Of a DNA stretch of 64,000 nt, positions 35,746 to 46,105 are shown piece after piece; position 1 is the stretch's first letter; every line of letters starts with the position of its first letter. The position numbers were made by a program, and so were the translations under genes. Under the pieces are notes generated by a model that was given only the letters and a program-made list of their open reading frames with translations, did no database searches and was not told the DNA's origin. The DNA comes from Alphaproteobacteria bacterium (GTDB taxonomy: Bacteria > Pseudomonadota > Alphaproteobacteria > Paracaedibacterales > CAITNM01), in the NCBI GenBank assembly GCA_021298215.1, contig JAJTEE010000006.1, positions 28,234 through 92,233 of the forward strand, in the 5' to 3' direction.

Positions 35746-36550
35746 AAAGTATACAGACAACGTCAAGAGTTTGAAATGTCACAAAAGGTTTAACAGTGAT
35801 AAGCTCATCTTTAATGCTTGTAATGTTTCCAACCATGATGTCTGGTGGAAAAATTCCACCAACACCTGATGTTACTAAAACATCTCCGACAGCAGGGGGG
35901 CGTTTAAAATTATTCCTTAAAGTCTCTTTGCTTTGTAGGTATTCTAAAGACATTGTTGAGCTGCCATTTCCAATAGCGATAGCATTTTCTCCGGTCTCTA
36001 GAATCTTTACAGGCACCCGAGATGTTATGTCCGTGATCAACATAACGCGTAAAATTGTATTTGAGGTTTCAACGACTCTACCAACCAATCCTTTCTCGCT
36101 AATTGCTACGTCATCTTTTTTTATGGTTGCAGCTTCAATATTGGATGTAATAATCTGAGCATCATAAAACCCTATCGGGCAACCGTAAACTCTTACTGAA
36201 ACTTTATGAAGCTGTTTAGGAAAGTTAAAATTTGTTAGCGGACGCAATTGAGCAATAATTTTTTGGTTTACGTTTACTTCTAGCTTTGCTTGTTGAAGAT
36301 CGCTTTCCAGCGTTTCCATTTTTCTTAAACGCTTATTTAACTCAGCTCGAGATAAAAACCAATATTTAGTATTTTCGTAACCTTTAGAAATTCTTCGGAC
36401 AACTTTATTGATGGCGCCTATAGAGTGCAAGAATGTTGAAGATATATTTTGTAATGCATAATGCGAATACGGGCTATTAGGTAAATACCAGTAGCTAGTA
36501 CTTAAGTACAGGACTGCTGCGGTACAAAAAAGGATTAAAATCCTGCGCAC
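35726..36550 (-). CDS. mreC: Rod-shape protein MreC
   Basis: 274 residues. One N-terminal membrane helix (6-20), a coiled coil (about 60-100) and the two beta-barrel domains: VRVYGCPIGFYDAQIITSN, AISEKGLVGRVVETSNTILRVMLITD and VLVTSGVGGIFPPDIMVGNITSI. It scaffolds PBP2 and links MreB to the periplasmic synthesis machinery. The order mreB-mreC-mreD-mrdA-rodA is the classic shape operon. Confidence 0.92.
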   Translation of the reverse strand: MRRILILFCTAAVLYLSTSYWYLPNSPYSHYALQNISSTFLHSIGAINKVVRRISKGYENTKYWFLSRAELNKRLRKMETLESDLQQAKLEVNVNQKIIAQLRPLTNFNFPKQLHKVSVRVYGCPIGFYDAQIITSNIEAATIKKDDVAISEKGLVGRVVETSNTILRVMLITDITSRVPVKILETGENAIAIGNGSSTMSLEYLQSKETLRNNFKRPPAVGDVLVTSGVGGIFPPDIMVGNITSIKDELITVKPFVTFQTLDVVCILYDPLVL

Positions 36551-36563
36551 TTACTAGCGTCAA

Positions 36564-37616
<1,053 letters not shown>

Positions 37617-37672
37617 TTACTAATTGTTATCGTAATGTACTTTGACACGACGAAAGAATCAAGATTTTGATT

Positions 37673-38812
37673 TCAAATTAATTTTAAAATAATTACAGCG
37701 GCTGTTGTGCCATAAAAAGCTAGTTTTTTTAAAATATGTGGGTGCGGATAAATTAAAGACATTATAGTAAAAACAATTAATCCGGGATAAATAATGACAA
37801 GAATTGGCGTTAAGAAAGCTGATATTCCGGTAAAATCAAGCAAGGATAAAATAAAGGAAATGCCGCTGGTGATCGCTAAGATGTAACTAAAATTCTTATC
37901 CTTTAGCTTAAGAGTTTTGTGCAAAAAGCTAGCGTATAGATTATTTAAAGCGGTGGCAGTGGTAAGGCATGAAAAGCCCATGGCCAAAGCTATGATAAAT
38001 GTAGAATAGTGACCAAGTAAGTGTTTTGTTAAAGTAGGCAGCATTTCGGTCGGTGACACGGATTGAATAACACTTGAATAAGTGGCTCCTAAATACACTA
38101 AACTTCCATACGCTAATGCGATAACAGTGGCACCAATAAAACTTGCTTTTGCTGAAGTCCAAAATATAACTTTAGAGCTTGTATTTTTCGCGCACTGCTG
38201 TTCAACATGCTTGAATATAAGTGCTGAAAAAAAGAATCCTGCGATAAGATCCATTATCTGATAGCCTTCGATTAGCCCAAGCTCAAAAGCACTTTCAATT
38301 GAATGAGGTGAAGATAAAAATGGTGGTGCTTTTATTACTCCAACAATAATAATTAAACTTAAAGTTCCAAGCTTAATGGGTGTCATAAATTTACCAATTA
38401 TATTTAACATGCTTGTATCCTTGAGGCCTACTAGGAAACAAGTGAACGCAAATATTGCGGAGAATATCCACAAGGGTATATGGGGTTCAAGCACATGAAA
38501 TCCTCCAAAAGCAACAGTGATGCAACGAGGAACGACACCAAAAGAACCTAAAAGAGACAATAAAATAAGAGGAATAATTATATTTGCTCCGAATCCAAGC
38601 TCCTCAAAGAAACGATCATACGAACCTTGATAGCGTTTTATGGCAAAAACGCCAGCAAAGGGAATGATAATGCCGCTAATAAGTAAACCTAAAAAGCCGA
38701 GACTCCAATGACCAAGGCATGCGCTGCCAATTTTCATGGGAAAGACAAGATTCCCGGAGCCAAAAAACATGGCAAAAATTGAAAAACCAAGGATAAAAAT
38801 GGAGGTGTGCAT
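37673..38812 (-). CDS. brnQ: Branched-chain amino acid transporter BrnQ
   Basis: 379 residues from the ATG at 38812, which leaves a normal N-terminus (MHTSIFILGFSIFAMFFGSGNLVFPMKIG); an in-frame ATG at 38854 would overlap the HAD gene. LIV cation symporter family, about 12 helices; the NLVFP motif is diagnostic. Takes up Leu, Ile and Val with Na+ or H+. Amino-acid uptake from a host would fit an intracellular life. It follows the HAD hydrolase gene on the same strand. Confidence 0.86.
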   Translation of the reverse strand: MHTSIFILGFSIFAMFFGSGNLVFPMKIGSACLGHWSLGFLGLLISGIIIPFAGVFAIKRYQGSYDRFFEELGFGANIIIPLILLSLLGSFGVVPRCITVAFGGFHVLEPHIPLWIFSAIFAFTCFLVGLKDTSMLNIIGKFMTPIKLGTLSLIIIVGVIKAPPFLSSPHSIESAFELGLIEGYQIMDLIAGFFFSALIFKHVEQQCAKNTSSKVIFWTSAKASFIGATVIALAYGSLVYLGATYSSVIQSVSPTEMLPTLTKHLLGHYSTFIIALAMGFSCLTTATALNNLYASFLHKTLKLKDKNFSYILAITSGISFILSLLDFTGISAFLTPILVIIYPGLIVFTIMSLIYPHPHILKKLAFYGTTAAVIILKLI

Positions 38813-38825
38813 GGCTGTATCTTTC

Positions 38826-39446
38826 TTAAGATATGAATTCTTGCATTGATTCATTAATAGAGCTAAATCTTGCTAAAAGCGGACCTTCGTAAGCTTCATC
38901 ACCAATGGCAATAGCTGGCATGTCTAAATTTTTGGCGAAATTCCAATCCGTTATGCTGTCTCCTACATACACAACCTCGTTGGGCTGTAATTGAAAGTGC
39001 TTAAGAGCAATTATTCCCATTTCGGGATGGGGTTTGTCAAAGGTCGCATCCCCAGACCCCAAAATTAAGTCGTTTGAAATACCAAATCTTTTTACTTCGG
39101 ATCGCAATAGATCTTTTTTTTTATTGCTAATGATAACAACAATTTTATTGGATTTTTTCAATGACTCTATAAGAGATGCTGCCCCATCAAATAATTTAAT
39201 ATTTTCCTTGTTGGCATCAATTGCTTTATAAAAAATTGATAAAGCTTCTTCCCAACTTTCTCCAAATTGCTCAGGAAAGCTTTCGCGTGAAGAAAGGCGT
39301 GCACGAATCTTGACTTCTTCCAAACTGATTTCAGATTTTCCAAAGTGTCTAAGAACAGCATTGCTGGAATCAAGAAGAACAGGCCAGGTATCAACTAACG
39401 TATTGTCCCAATCAAAAAATATAGCTTTAAAATTTCTAAAGGTCAC
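38826..39446 (-). CDS. HAD-superfamily phosphatase, phosphoglycolate phosphatase-like
   Basis: 206 residues. The four HAD motifs are all visible: I FFDWDNTLVDTW, II VVIISNKKK, III with Lys in DKPHPE, IV YVGDSITDWNFAKN. Helical cap between motifs I and II (about 20-85). The size and cap fit Gph/PGP-type phosphatases, but the substrate may be any small phosphorylated metabolite. Lies 12 bases downstream of the secretin gene and just upstream of brnQ. Confidence 0.82.
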   Translation of the reverse strand: MTFRNFKAIFFDWDNTLVDTWPVLLDSSNAVLRHFGKSEISLEEVKIRARLSSRESFPEQFGESWEEALSIFYKAIDANKENIKLFDGAASLIESLKKSNKIVVIISNKKKDLLRSEVKRFGISNDLILGSGDATFDKPHPEMGIIALKHFQLQPNEVVYVGDSITDWNFAKNLDMPAIAIGDEAYEGPLLARFSSINESMQEFIS

Positions 39447-39458
39447 CGAAATTAGTCT

Positions 39459-41087
39459 CTAAAATGGTCGAGGATCAGATATATACTTGTTAATTAAGCG
39501 ATGATCTGCCTCATCTATCTTGGAACCATTATCTACGATAGTTGCTCTTAATACAATAACAAGTTCAACAATTGTATCTCCTTCAGCTATGCTGCCAGTT
39601 AAATCTCGTACTAACGGTATACTTTCTAAACCAGGTAGATTTTGTTCGTGATGAGAAGAACGCACTTCCATAAGCCCACCTAAAATAGCCATTTCTTTGT
39701 TATGTAGTCGCAAAACAGAATCAATTTCTCTTACCTCCACAACGGGAATCATCGACTGAGTGGGCGAAGTAAGCTTATTTGAGTCAATATTTATCGAGGA
39801 GTTAAAGGCAATATCAATAGCAGGGTCTGCTACGGTTTGGGTTAATCGAGAAATACTTGGTCTTAAAAACAATAAGATTTCTCCAGTATTAAGATCAATC
39901 GATGGTTGCACCAGCATGATTAAGCCAATAGGTACAGTTTGAATATCACTGGAAACAGTTGTATTTTCTCTATTGTTTAAAGAATTATAGATTTTGTCAT
40001 AGTTCAGCCTGAAATATACTTTGTTTTGAGCAACTTTTAGTATGGCTGTTTGATTATTCATAACGGTGATACGTGGACTTGATAAAGTTCTCACAAAACC
40101 AAACTCTTGCAATGAATTGGAGATCGCTGAAAATTTCGATCCACTTGCTCCAAAACTAATCATATTTGTTTGAGCAGATGTTGGATCAAGGAATGATCCT
40201 TTTTGTGCGATGTCGCCAAATCTTGCGTTAAGTTGTAAATCATTTTTTGAATCAATAATTTGCCAATTGATTCCGCTTCTATATTCATCTTTTAAAGTGA
40301 CTTCTATAATTTTTGCTTCAATTAAAACCTGGCAGCTAGCTATACGTTTTAATTTCTCTAGATAAGAATGCGCTTGCTCGTGTTGTTTTCTATTGGCTCG
40401 AATTGTAACAAGCCCTGCTTGTCGATGAATAGAATAAGAGCCTTTTTCTGGTTCAGATTCGAGAATTGCTTTTAGATTTTGTTCTAATTCTTCCCAAAAA
40501 TCATTTTTTGCGGTTGCTTTTAAAGCACTTTTTGAAATGTTGTCGTTGATATTACTTTTTGCAGGTCCAACACTCGAAAATACATCAGAGGCGACTGCCA
40601 GTTGATCCTCACTTATGCGAGATAGGCTTAAAAACTGAACATTATAATTTTGAGAATAAGGTGTATCTCTTTCTATGCGAATGGAATTATTCACTACGTC
40701 ATAACGCAGCTTTGCCATTTCGCATATTGATTTTATGACGTCAATGAAAGGGGTATTTTGCGCGGTAAAAATAACTTTTGCGTCTATAGAATGATCGAGC
40801 TGTAGGTCAATATTTGCTTGTCGTGCAAGCTCAACAAGAACACTTTTAAGGGGAATGCTTTCAGATACGGATATGCAAACTCTTTGCTGCATTTCCTTGG
40901 GAATTTTTGGTGTTTCTGGTGACGTTCCGCTTTTTTCGACTAAAAGTTTGGGATTAGTTTCTAATGGTTGTACAAGTTCTTTTGCTTCCTTTTTATTTAA
41001 TGTCGGCATAACTGGATGATGATTAACCATATCTCTACAGCTTGTTAATAAAAAACACGTAAATAATAAAAAGAAAAACATACGCAT
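39459..41087 (-). CDS. Secretin lipoprotein, MshL/PilQ type
   Basis: 542 residues from the ATG at 41087 (second ATG at 41081); an in-frame upstream ATG at 41225 would hide the signal and is rejected. A lipobox (LLTSC) ends the signal peptide. An STN/N0 domain (VCISVSESIPLKSVLVELARQANIDLQLD) and an N1-like domain precede the secretin domain, which ends in LGGLMEVRSSHHEQNLPGLESIPLVRDLTG. Multimers form the outer-membrane gate of type IV pili or type II secretion. No other apparatus gene lies beside it; a pseudopilin is 9 kb away. Confidence 0.82.
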   Translation of the reverse strand: MRMFFFLLFTCFLLTSCRDMVNHHPVMPTLNKKEAKELVQPLETNPKLLVEKSGTSPETPKIPKEMQQRVCISVSESIPLKSVLVELARQANIDLQLDHSIDAKVIFTAQNTPFIDVIKSICEMAKLRYDVVNNSIRIERDTPYSQNYNVQFLSLSRISEDQLAVASDVFSSVGPAKSNINDNISKSALKATAKNDFWEELEQNLKAILESEPEKGSYSIHRQAGLVTIRANRKQHEQAHSYLEKLKRIASCQVLIEAKIIEVTLKDEYRSGINWQIIDSKNDLQLNARFGDIAQKGSFLDPTSAQTNMISFGASGSKFSAISNSLQEFGFVRTLSSPRITVMNNQTAILKVAQNKVYFRLNYDKIYNSLNNRENTTVSSDIQTVPIGLIMLVQPSIDLNTGEILLFLRPSISRLTQTVADPAIDIAFNSSINIDSNKLTSPTQSMIPVVEVREIDSVLRLHNKEMAILGGLMEVRSSHHEQNLPGLESIPLVRDLTGSIAEGDTIVELVIVLRATIVDNGSKIDEADHRLINKYISDPRPF

Positions 41088-41228
41088 TCTCAGAGATTGA
41101 TATCTTCTTAGTGAAGCAAAGTAAAAAATCCACTTATAGCTATCAAATTTTATAAAATTTTTCTTGATTAACGGGAATTTAATTTTATGTCGGTAAAATA
41201 ATTTAATAATTTCTAATGTAATCATGAA

Positions 41229-41993
41229 ATGAAGATTTTTATTAATTTTATTGTTTTGGTAAAATTTTTTACAGTTTGTTTTGCATCAGGTGATGTAGGT
41301 TTTTTAGATCCACTGCAAACTATTGATACTTTTATGGGGCCAAGGCAAACAAATGTTGAGTGCCACTCTACTTTATATCCTCATATGAATTTAGCGTTGG
41401 CAGTAAATTGTCATCCTTATAATCCTAACGATGTTATAGGTGATAAAGCATTTATGTGTGTAGCGCACCCACTTGTTATTAAGTACAATCCAGAATTGGT
41501 AACGGATATGCTGCCTGAAACTATTAGATCTCGACTTGAATTATTAGGTCATGAATATCAATTTTTTTTAAACGTGCAGGATAATCCTTGGAATGGAACT
41601 CCAGTAGAATTGCGAGCGCACGCATACACAGATTTCTTTCCTGCAATGAATAAAAATTATATGGGCGTGAGTGTTTTCGTTTGTCGTGCAAATGGGCAGG
41701 TATTACTGAATGAAAAAGGCTCAGTATATCCACACGGAGGTATTGCATCACCAGATAATTTTAAGATTGCTGGATTGGACCATACTAAAAATGAAGATTT
41801 TTACAGCTTTGTTACATATCAAGGAAAAACAGTGATAACACGACATATTTTATTAACGGTTCCGATGCGAGAAACCTTCCAAGATTGCTTTAGTCATAAT
41901 TCTGCTTTAGCACCGGAATATTTCACGCAACTTTTAAAAGCTGACTATGACGATTTTCTCCTTGAAAAATTTAGTGAACTCCGGTTTTCTTAG
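41229..41993 (+). CDS. Orphan exported protein of unknown function
   Basis: 254 residues. Signal peptide 1-19 (MKIFINFIVLVKFFTVCFASG). The mature part is a balanced globular sequence, not low-complexity, with five or so cysteines (including VECHSTL, VNCHPYN, MCVAHPL) and an acidic C-terminal helix (YDDFLLEKFSEL). I recognise no family. It is divergent from the secretin gene and its start codon is about 140 bases away, so a joint regulatory region is possible. Confidence 0.7.
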   Translation: MKIFINFIVLVKFFTVCFASGDVGFLDPLQTIDTFMGPRQTNVECHSTLYPHMNLALAVNCHPYNPNDVIGDKAFMCVAHPLVIKYNPELVTDMLPETIRSRLELLGHEYQFFLNVQDNPWNGTPVELRAHAYTDFFPAMNKNYMGVSVFVCRANGQVLLNEKGSVYPHGGIASPDNFKIAGLDHTKNEDFYSFVTYQGKTVITRHILLTVPMRETFQDCFSHNSALAPEYFTQLLKADYDDFLLEKFSELRFS

Positions 41994-42050
41994 TATTTTT
42001 TCGATATTATCGTCGTGCATATTCATAACCAGAGAGAAACTCAATTTTGA

Positions 42051-43922
42051 TTAGAGCGAGGGAGAAAGCTCTTCTTTAATCTTTGTTTTTAAACTCTCAG
42101 GGATATATATCCACTTATCAATATGTTGGCGTAAGGATTGCCGCATGAGAGCTTTTCCTTGCTCAATATTTTTATTATGAATGAGATACAAGCCATCAAG
42201 CCATAATGCAAAAGGATCATGCGAATTTTTTGCATACATTCTTTTTATAAAATCTTTAGCTTTATCCAGTTGATTGCTTTCAATGAGAGCTTGCACATAT
42301 GAAACCAATAAGTCACTTCTTTTTGGTGCTTTTTGTTCAATAGCAGCTGCTGCACTATCCCAAAGATGCTGTTTTTCAAGGGCAGATCTTTCAAAATATT
42401 GTATCCCATGCATCAGAGCTACATCGAGAATTAGAGGACTATTATTTGCTTCATAAATCCTAAAAGCCAGATCAAGTTCCTTCATTGTTATTAGTGGCAG
42501 ATTGGAGGAGTTTACTTTTTTTAAAATAGCTAAAACGAAATGTCCAAGATGCATTCCCTTATAATTGTAAGGTCTTTTTAGATCAACAGATGTTGGGAAT
42601 TTTTTGCTATGAGTAAATTTATAGAAGATAGATTGTTGATTTGATGGATACAAAACAGCAGTTTGCCAATAGGTTATTGCGGCGTGACCGGATAGAATTG
42701 CACTAAAAAAGAGCCAGGTAATGAGGGCAGATATTTGGGTAGTTTTTATTCTGGGTTGATTGAATACAGAAAAACCTAATATAAAAAAAGGCCACACACA
42801 AATTAGAGTGAACCATGTAGATGTTAGGCACCCAAAAAGTATTGTGTATAAAAATAAATGAAGTCTATTCTTCTTAGAAGCTTTCTCAGAAAATGGTATG
42901 GCAAGTAAGCATAAGTAAAGAATCAAGCCGATGATTCCCAAACTAAATAAAGCTTCAGTACCCAAATGCATGCAATGGAAATCTAGCCGATCAATTCCAT
43001 CCCAACTTGGTTTCCATGAGTTGTTATCAAAAAAAGATACGGGAAGATCAAGTATTTGTTTTTGCAAATTTTCAAAATAATACCCCCAACCATTGCCAGT
43101 AGCTAACTTTAATGGACGATCTTGCCAAGCAACCAAATAGCTTTGCAATGCTAATTTTCTTGATTCTAAGCTAGGTAGCCATCTGCCTAGAACGAACAAT
43201 GACATAGCGCTTATAAAAGGAATGCTAAGGCATAAATATTTTTGAATAGCATGTCGATTCTTGATAATAGGCCAAATACCTAAACATAAAAAAACAGCAA
43301 TCCAAGCGGTTTTATTATGAGATAAAAATAACAAGCCGCAACTTAAAAAAAGTAAGATTCTTTGTAGAATCGAGCTTTTAATTTTTAAGCGGATTGCATA
43401 AATGCATAAAGAAATGGGCGCTAAAAATGCTCCAAAAGCATACGGTAGCCAATTAGCATTGATATTTAATCCATGTTGAGGATGATGCAAAAAAACTAGA
43501 GTACCTGCTGTAATTCCTGCAGCAATAGCAGAATAATAGATAGGATTTTTTTTTGATATATTATCTAGCGCTAATGAAAGAGTGGATAAACCAAAAAACA
43601 AAACGGACCCCTCTCCTAACAAGGGGCTGCCAAAATGATGTAGGGTAGGATTACTTGCCCATGAAGTTACAATTAGCGAGAAAACAGAAAGGCCTGCAAA
43701 TACCAGTGTATGGTTTGAGCAATAAAATTCCTTTTTGAAAAAGCTCAATGCAACTAAACATAGACCAATGATGGTCAATACAAAATGCGCAAAAACTAAA
43801 ACACATTCTGAATCAATCCATATACCAATTCTAAATGGCGGAAGTGTTGCTATAAAAAACCAAAAACTTATCGCGATAAAAAGCGTTAAAAATTTTTCTA
43901 GGTAATTTTCTGTTTTTTTTAT
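42051..43922 (-). CDS. O-antigen ligase/polymerase-like protein, probable ATA start
   Basis: Counted from a TTG at 43778 the protein has 575 residues, but the frame stays open 48 codons further to an ATA at 43922. The ATA is preceded at the right distance by AGGGAT and followed by a typical lysine-rich N-terminus and a missing first helix (LTLFIAISFWFFIATLP); no ATG, GTG or TTG lies between 43779 and the upstream stop. Eleven or so helices, the HLGTEALFSLGIIG loop-helix and a TPR-like tail (WLDGLYLIHNKN) follow. Same architecture as the protein at 485-2422. Coordinates use the ATA start. Confidence 0.7.
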   Translation of the reverse strand: MKKTENYLEKFLTLFIAISFWFFIATLPPFRIGIWIDSECVLVFAHFVLTIIGLCLVALSFFKKEFYCSNHTLVFAGLSVFSLIVTSWASNPTLHHFGSPLLGEGSVLFFGLSTLSLALDNISKKNPIYYSAIAAGITAGTLVFLHHPQHGLNINANWLPYAFGAFLAPISLCIYAIRLKIKSSILQRILLFLSCGLLFLSHNKTAWIAVFLCLGIWPIIKNRHAIQKYLCLSIPFISAMSLFVLGRWLPSLESRKLALQSYLVAWQDRPLKLATGNGWGYYFENLQKQILDLPVSFFDNNSWKPSWDGIDRLDFHCMHLGTEALFSLGIIGLILYLCLLAIPFSEKASKKNRLHLFLYTILFGCLTSTWFTLICVWPFFILGFSVFNQPRIKTTQISALITWLFFSAILSGHAAITYWQTAVLYPSNQQSIFYKFTHSKKFPTSVDLKRPYNYKGMHLGHFVLAILKKVNSSNLPLITMKELDLAFRIYEANNSPLILDVALMHGIQYFERSALEKQHLWDSAAAAIEQKAPKRSDLLVSYVQALIESNQLDKAKDFIKRMYAKNSHDPFALWLDGLYLIHNKNIEQGKALMRQSLRQHIDKWIYIPESLKTKIKEELSPSL

Positions 43923-44134
43923 GGTGATATCCCTAGCTTTCTACTGTGCACTTCTGATTTTTACTAAAACTGTAGAAAAATATAAGTCTTAACAATAGAT
44001 TGATTAGGTAGAGCAAGAAAACCGTGCTTAAATAACAACGGTTCATCAAAAATATTAGGCAAGAGTGAAATGAATAGCAGGAAAAAGAGAAACATTTGAT
44101 AAACTACTAACGTTAAGCTATAAATTTTTATCCC

Positions 44135-45058
44135 GTGGGCCGTTTCTACGCTCTATTTATTTTCTCTGTCGTGTCTCTCCATGTGAACGCGGGGGGTCTG
44201 TTCGCGCATCAAGAAGCAATGCAAGCTCAAGAAAAAATTGTACCTACAAATAAAGCAGAGGCAGAAGAACCTAATGATGTGGAAGAAAGAAATTCTTCAA
44301 AAAAAGAAACGCCTATTAATCCAGAAGAGCCAAAGGCTTTTAAGCTTATGCCGCATAAGGCGACTTATACAGTAGGGCTTCATCCTCACAAGAAACCCAA
44401 AGATATAACCATTAAAGATGTTACAGGTAAGAGTGTAATAGAGGTTGTTCAGATGAAGGAAGGTTGGACCTATAAGCAAAATTTAGAGGTCCAAATTCAT
44501 TATCACGATGGAACAACAACAACTCTTGAACGAAACGTTGCTTCTTGGGAATCCCCAACAGAAGTTGATTTCCATGTTGAAAATTTCCGTGACGGTGCTT
44601 CAGAATCTCTTTTGCAAGGAAATGCAGAAATTACCGAAGAAGGAGGGTGGAGGGTATATTTTCGGAAACCTGAAATGGATGGATTTATAGCTGATCAACT
44701 TATTATTTTTCCTCTTGGGTACCTCAGAAAAATTCTTGAAACAATAGAAGACAATAAATCTGTTTTGCCTGACCAAATTGTTTTTGATGCAACCTATGAA
44801 ATACAAGCGCCGATGCGTGTAAATACAGTGATTACGCCCTTGAAAGAATCTCCAGAAAAGATAGAGCTTCTGCCTTCAAATAAAGTTTGGCACCTTGAAG
44901 AAGCTTTGTATGATATTCAATCAACAGATTCATTAGCAGATTATGAAGATATTAGCTTGGATGTATTTTCTACTGGAGTTATTTATGCCATGGAAACAAC
45001 ATGGGGCGAAGGATTGACGGTTATCTTAAAGCTTAAAGAGCTAACAATTTATGAGTAG
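44135..45058 (+). CDS. EipB-like (DUF1849) envelope integrity protein
   Basis: 307 residues from a GTG at 44135, the only start in a frame closed by a stop at 44114-44116; no clear ribosome binding site. Signal peptide followed by an acidic linker (to about 65), then the EipB-type beta-spiral: LMPHKATYTVGLH, DVTGKSVIEVVQMKEGWTYKQNLEVQI, SPTEVDFHVENF. EipB proteins are alphaproteobacterial periplasmic factors of envelope integrity. The disulfide cysteines known from Brucella EipB are not seen. The LD-carboxypeptidase follows 12 bases later. Confidence 0.65.
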   Translation: MGRFYALFIFSVVSLHVNAGGLFAHQEAMQAQEKIVPTNKAEAEEPNDVEERNSSKKETPINPEEPKAFKLMPHKATYTVGLHPHKKPKDITIKDVTGKSVIEVVQMKEGWTYKQNLEVQIHYHDGTTTTLERNVASWESPTEVDFHVENFRDGASESLLQGNAEITEEGGWRVYFRKPEMDGFIADQLIIFPLGYLRKILETIEDNKSVLPDQIVFDATYEIQAPMRVNTVITPLKESPEKIELLPSNKVWHLEEALYDIQSTDSLADYEDISLDVFSTGVIYAMETTWGEGLTVILKLKELTIYE

Positions 45059-45070
45059 GCCAGACCACTT

Positions 45071-46081
45071 GTGATACCTGAGAAATTGCAAATAGGAGAT
45101 GAAGTCAGAATAATTGCTCCAGCAAGAAGTTTGCAAGTTGTATCAGAAGACAATATACAGCACTCTATAAAAATTCTTGAAGAAATCGGTTTGAACATAA
45201 GTTTTGGTCGCCATGTGTATGAGAAAGATATGATGCTTTCTTCATCTAAGCAATCGCGACTTGAAGATCTTCATGAAGCATTTGCCGATAAAAACATAAA
45301 AGCCATTTTAACTGTTCTTGGTGGGTATAATTCTAATCAACTTTTAGAAGAAATTGATTATGGATTGATTGCGAAAAACCCAAAAATTTTATGCGGATTT
45401 TCAGATATTACAGCCTTATCAAATGCTATTTATGCAAAAACAGGTCTTGTTGGTTATTCAGGTCCTCATTTTAGCACCTTTGCTATGCAAAAAGGTCTTG
45501 AGTACACGAAGCAGTATTTTAAAAAAGCATTGTTTGAGGAGGGCGCCATTAATATTGAGTCTTCTAAACAATGGTCTTCTGATGCCACATGGTATTTGGA
45601 TCAAGAAAATAGAACATTTCAGGAAAATCCAGGGATAGAAATTATTCATTCAGGGTATGCTGAAGGAAAAATCATCGGTGGCAATCTTGGCACATTGCAG
45701 TTGCTTAGAGGCACTTCTTATATGCCTTCTTTATATGGGGTGATTTTGTTTTTAGAAGAGGTTGCAAATCATACTAATGGTCTTGACGTGTTTGAATTTG
45801 AACGTAATCTTGAATCACTAACACAGGCTCCTGATTTTGAGGGTGTACAGGCTATTGCATTTGGTAGATTTGAAACAAATTTTAGAATGACAAAAGAAAA
45901 GCTTATTTATATTATTGAAACAAAAATAAAATTAAGAAATATACCAATTATTTCAAATGTAGATTTTGGCCATTCAACTCCAATCATCACATTTCCTGTA
46001 GGAGGTTGGTGTCAGCTCAGTGCAAATGCAGGAAAAATTAATTTGATTATTGCAGATAAAAAAAGAGCCGCTAACAATTAG
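45071..46081 (+). CDS. LD-carboxypeptidase (S66 family, LdcA/MccF)
   Basis: 336 residues from GTG 45071. S66 fold: nucleophile Ser in LCGFSDITALSNAIY, the conserved Glu in VILFLEEVANHT and His in VDFGHSTPIITFPVG. These enzymes cut the L,D bond of murein tetrapeptides in the cytoplasm during recycling, or inactivate microcin-type compounds; length is nearer to MccF-like than to E. coli LdcA. Operon with the EipB-like gene. The stop codon lies inside the terminator hairpin. Confidence 0.85.
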   Translation: MIPEKLQIGDEVRIIAPARSLQVVSEDNIQHSIKILEEIGLNISFGRHVYEKDMMLSSSKQSRLEDLHEAFADKNIKAILTVLGGYNSNQLLEEIDYGLIAKNPKILCGFSDITALSNAIYAKTGLVGYSGPHFSTFAMQKGLEYTKQYFKKALFEEGAINIESSKQWSSDATWYLDQENRTFQENPGIEIIHSGYAEGKIIGGNLGTLQLLRGTSYMPSLYGVILFLEEVANHTNGLDVFEFERNLESLTQAPDFEGVQAIAFGRFETNFRMTKEKLIYIIETKIKLRNIPIISNVDFGHSTPIITFPVGGWCQLSANAGKINLIIADKKRAANN

Positions 46082-46091
46082 CGGCTCTTTT
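46061..46091. terminator. Bidirectional Rho-independent terminator
   Basis: 14-bp perfect stem AAAAGAGCCGCTAA / TTAGCGGCTCTTTT with a CAA loop, T-rich on both outer sides, between the convergent LD-carboxypeptidase gene and pnp. The LD-carboxypeptidase stop TAG is part of the stem. Confidence 0.93.
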
Positions 46092-46105
46092 CAGAAATAA
46101 TCAGA

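Noticed and set aside
41088..41225. N-terminal extension of the secretin from an ATG at 41225
   Set aside because: The extension is Lys/Phe/Ile-rich, precedes a good lipoprotein signal, and would crowd the divergent gene at 41229.
43923..44134. Small RNA or riboswitch in the 212-base gap before the EipB-like gene
   Set aside because: No stable hairpin, terminator or recognisable conserved motif found by eye.
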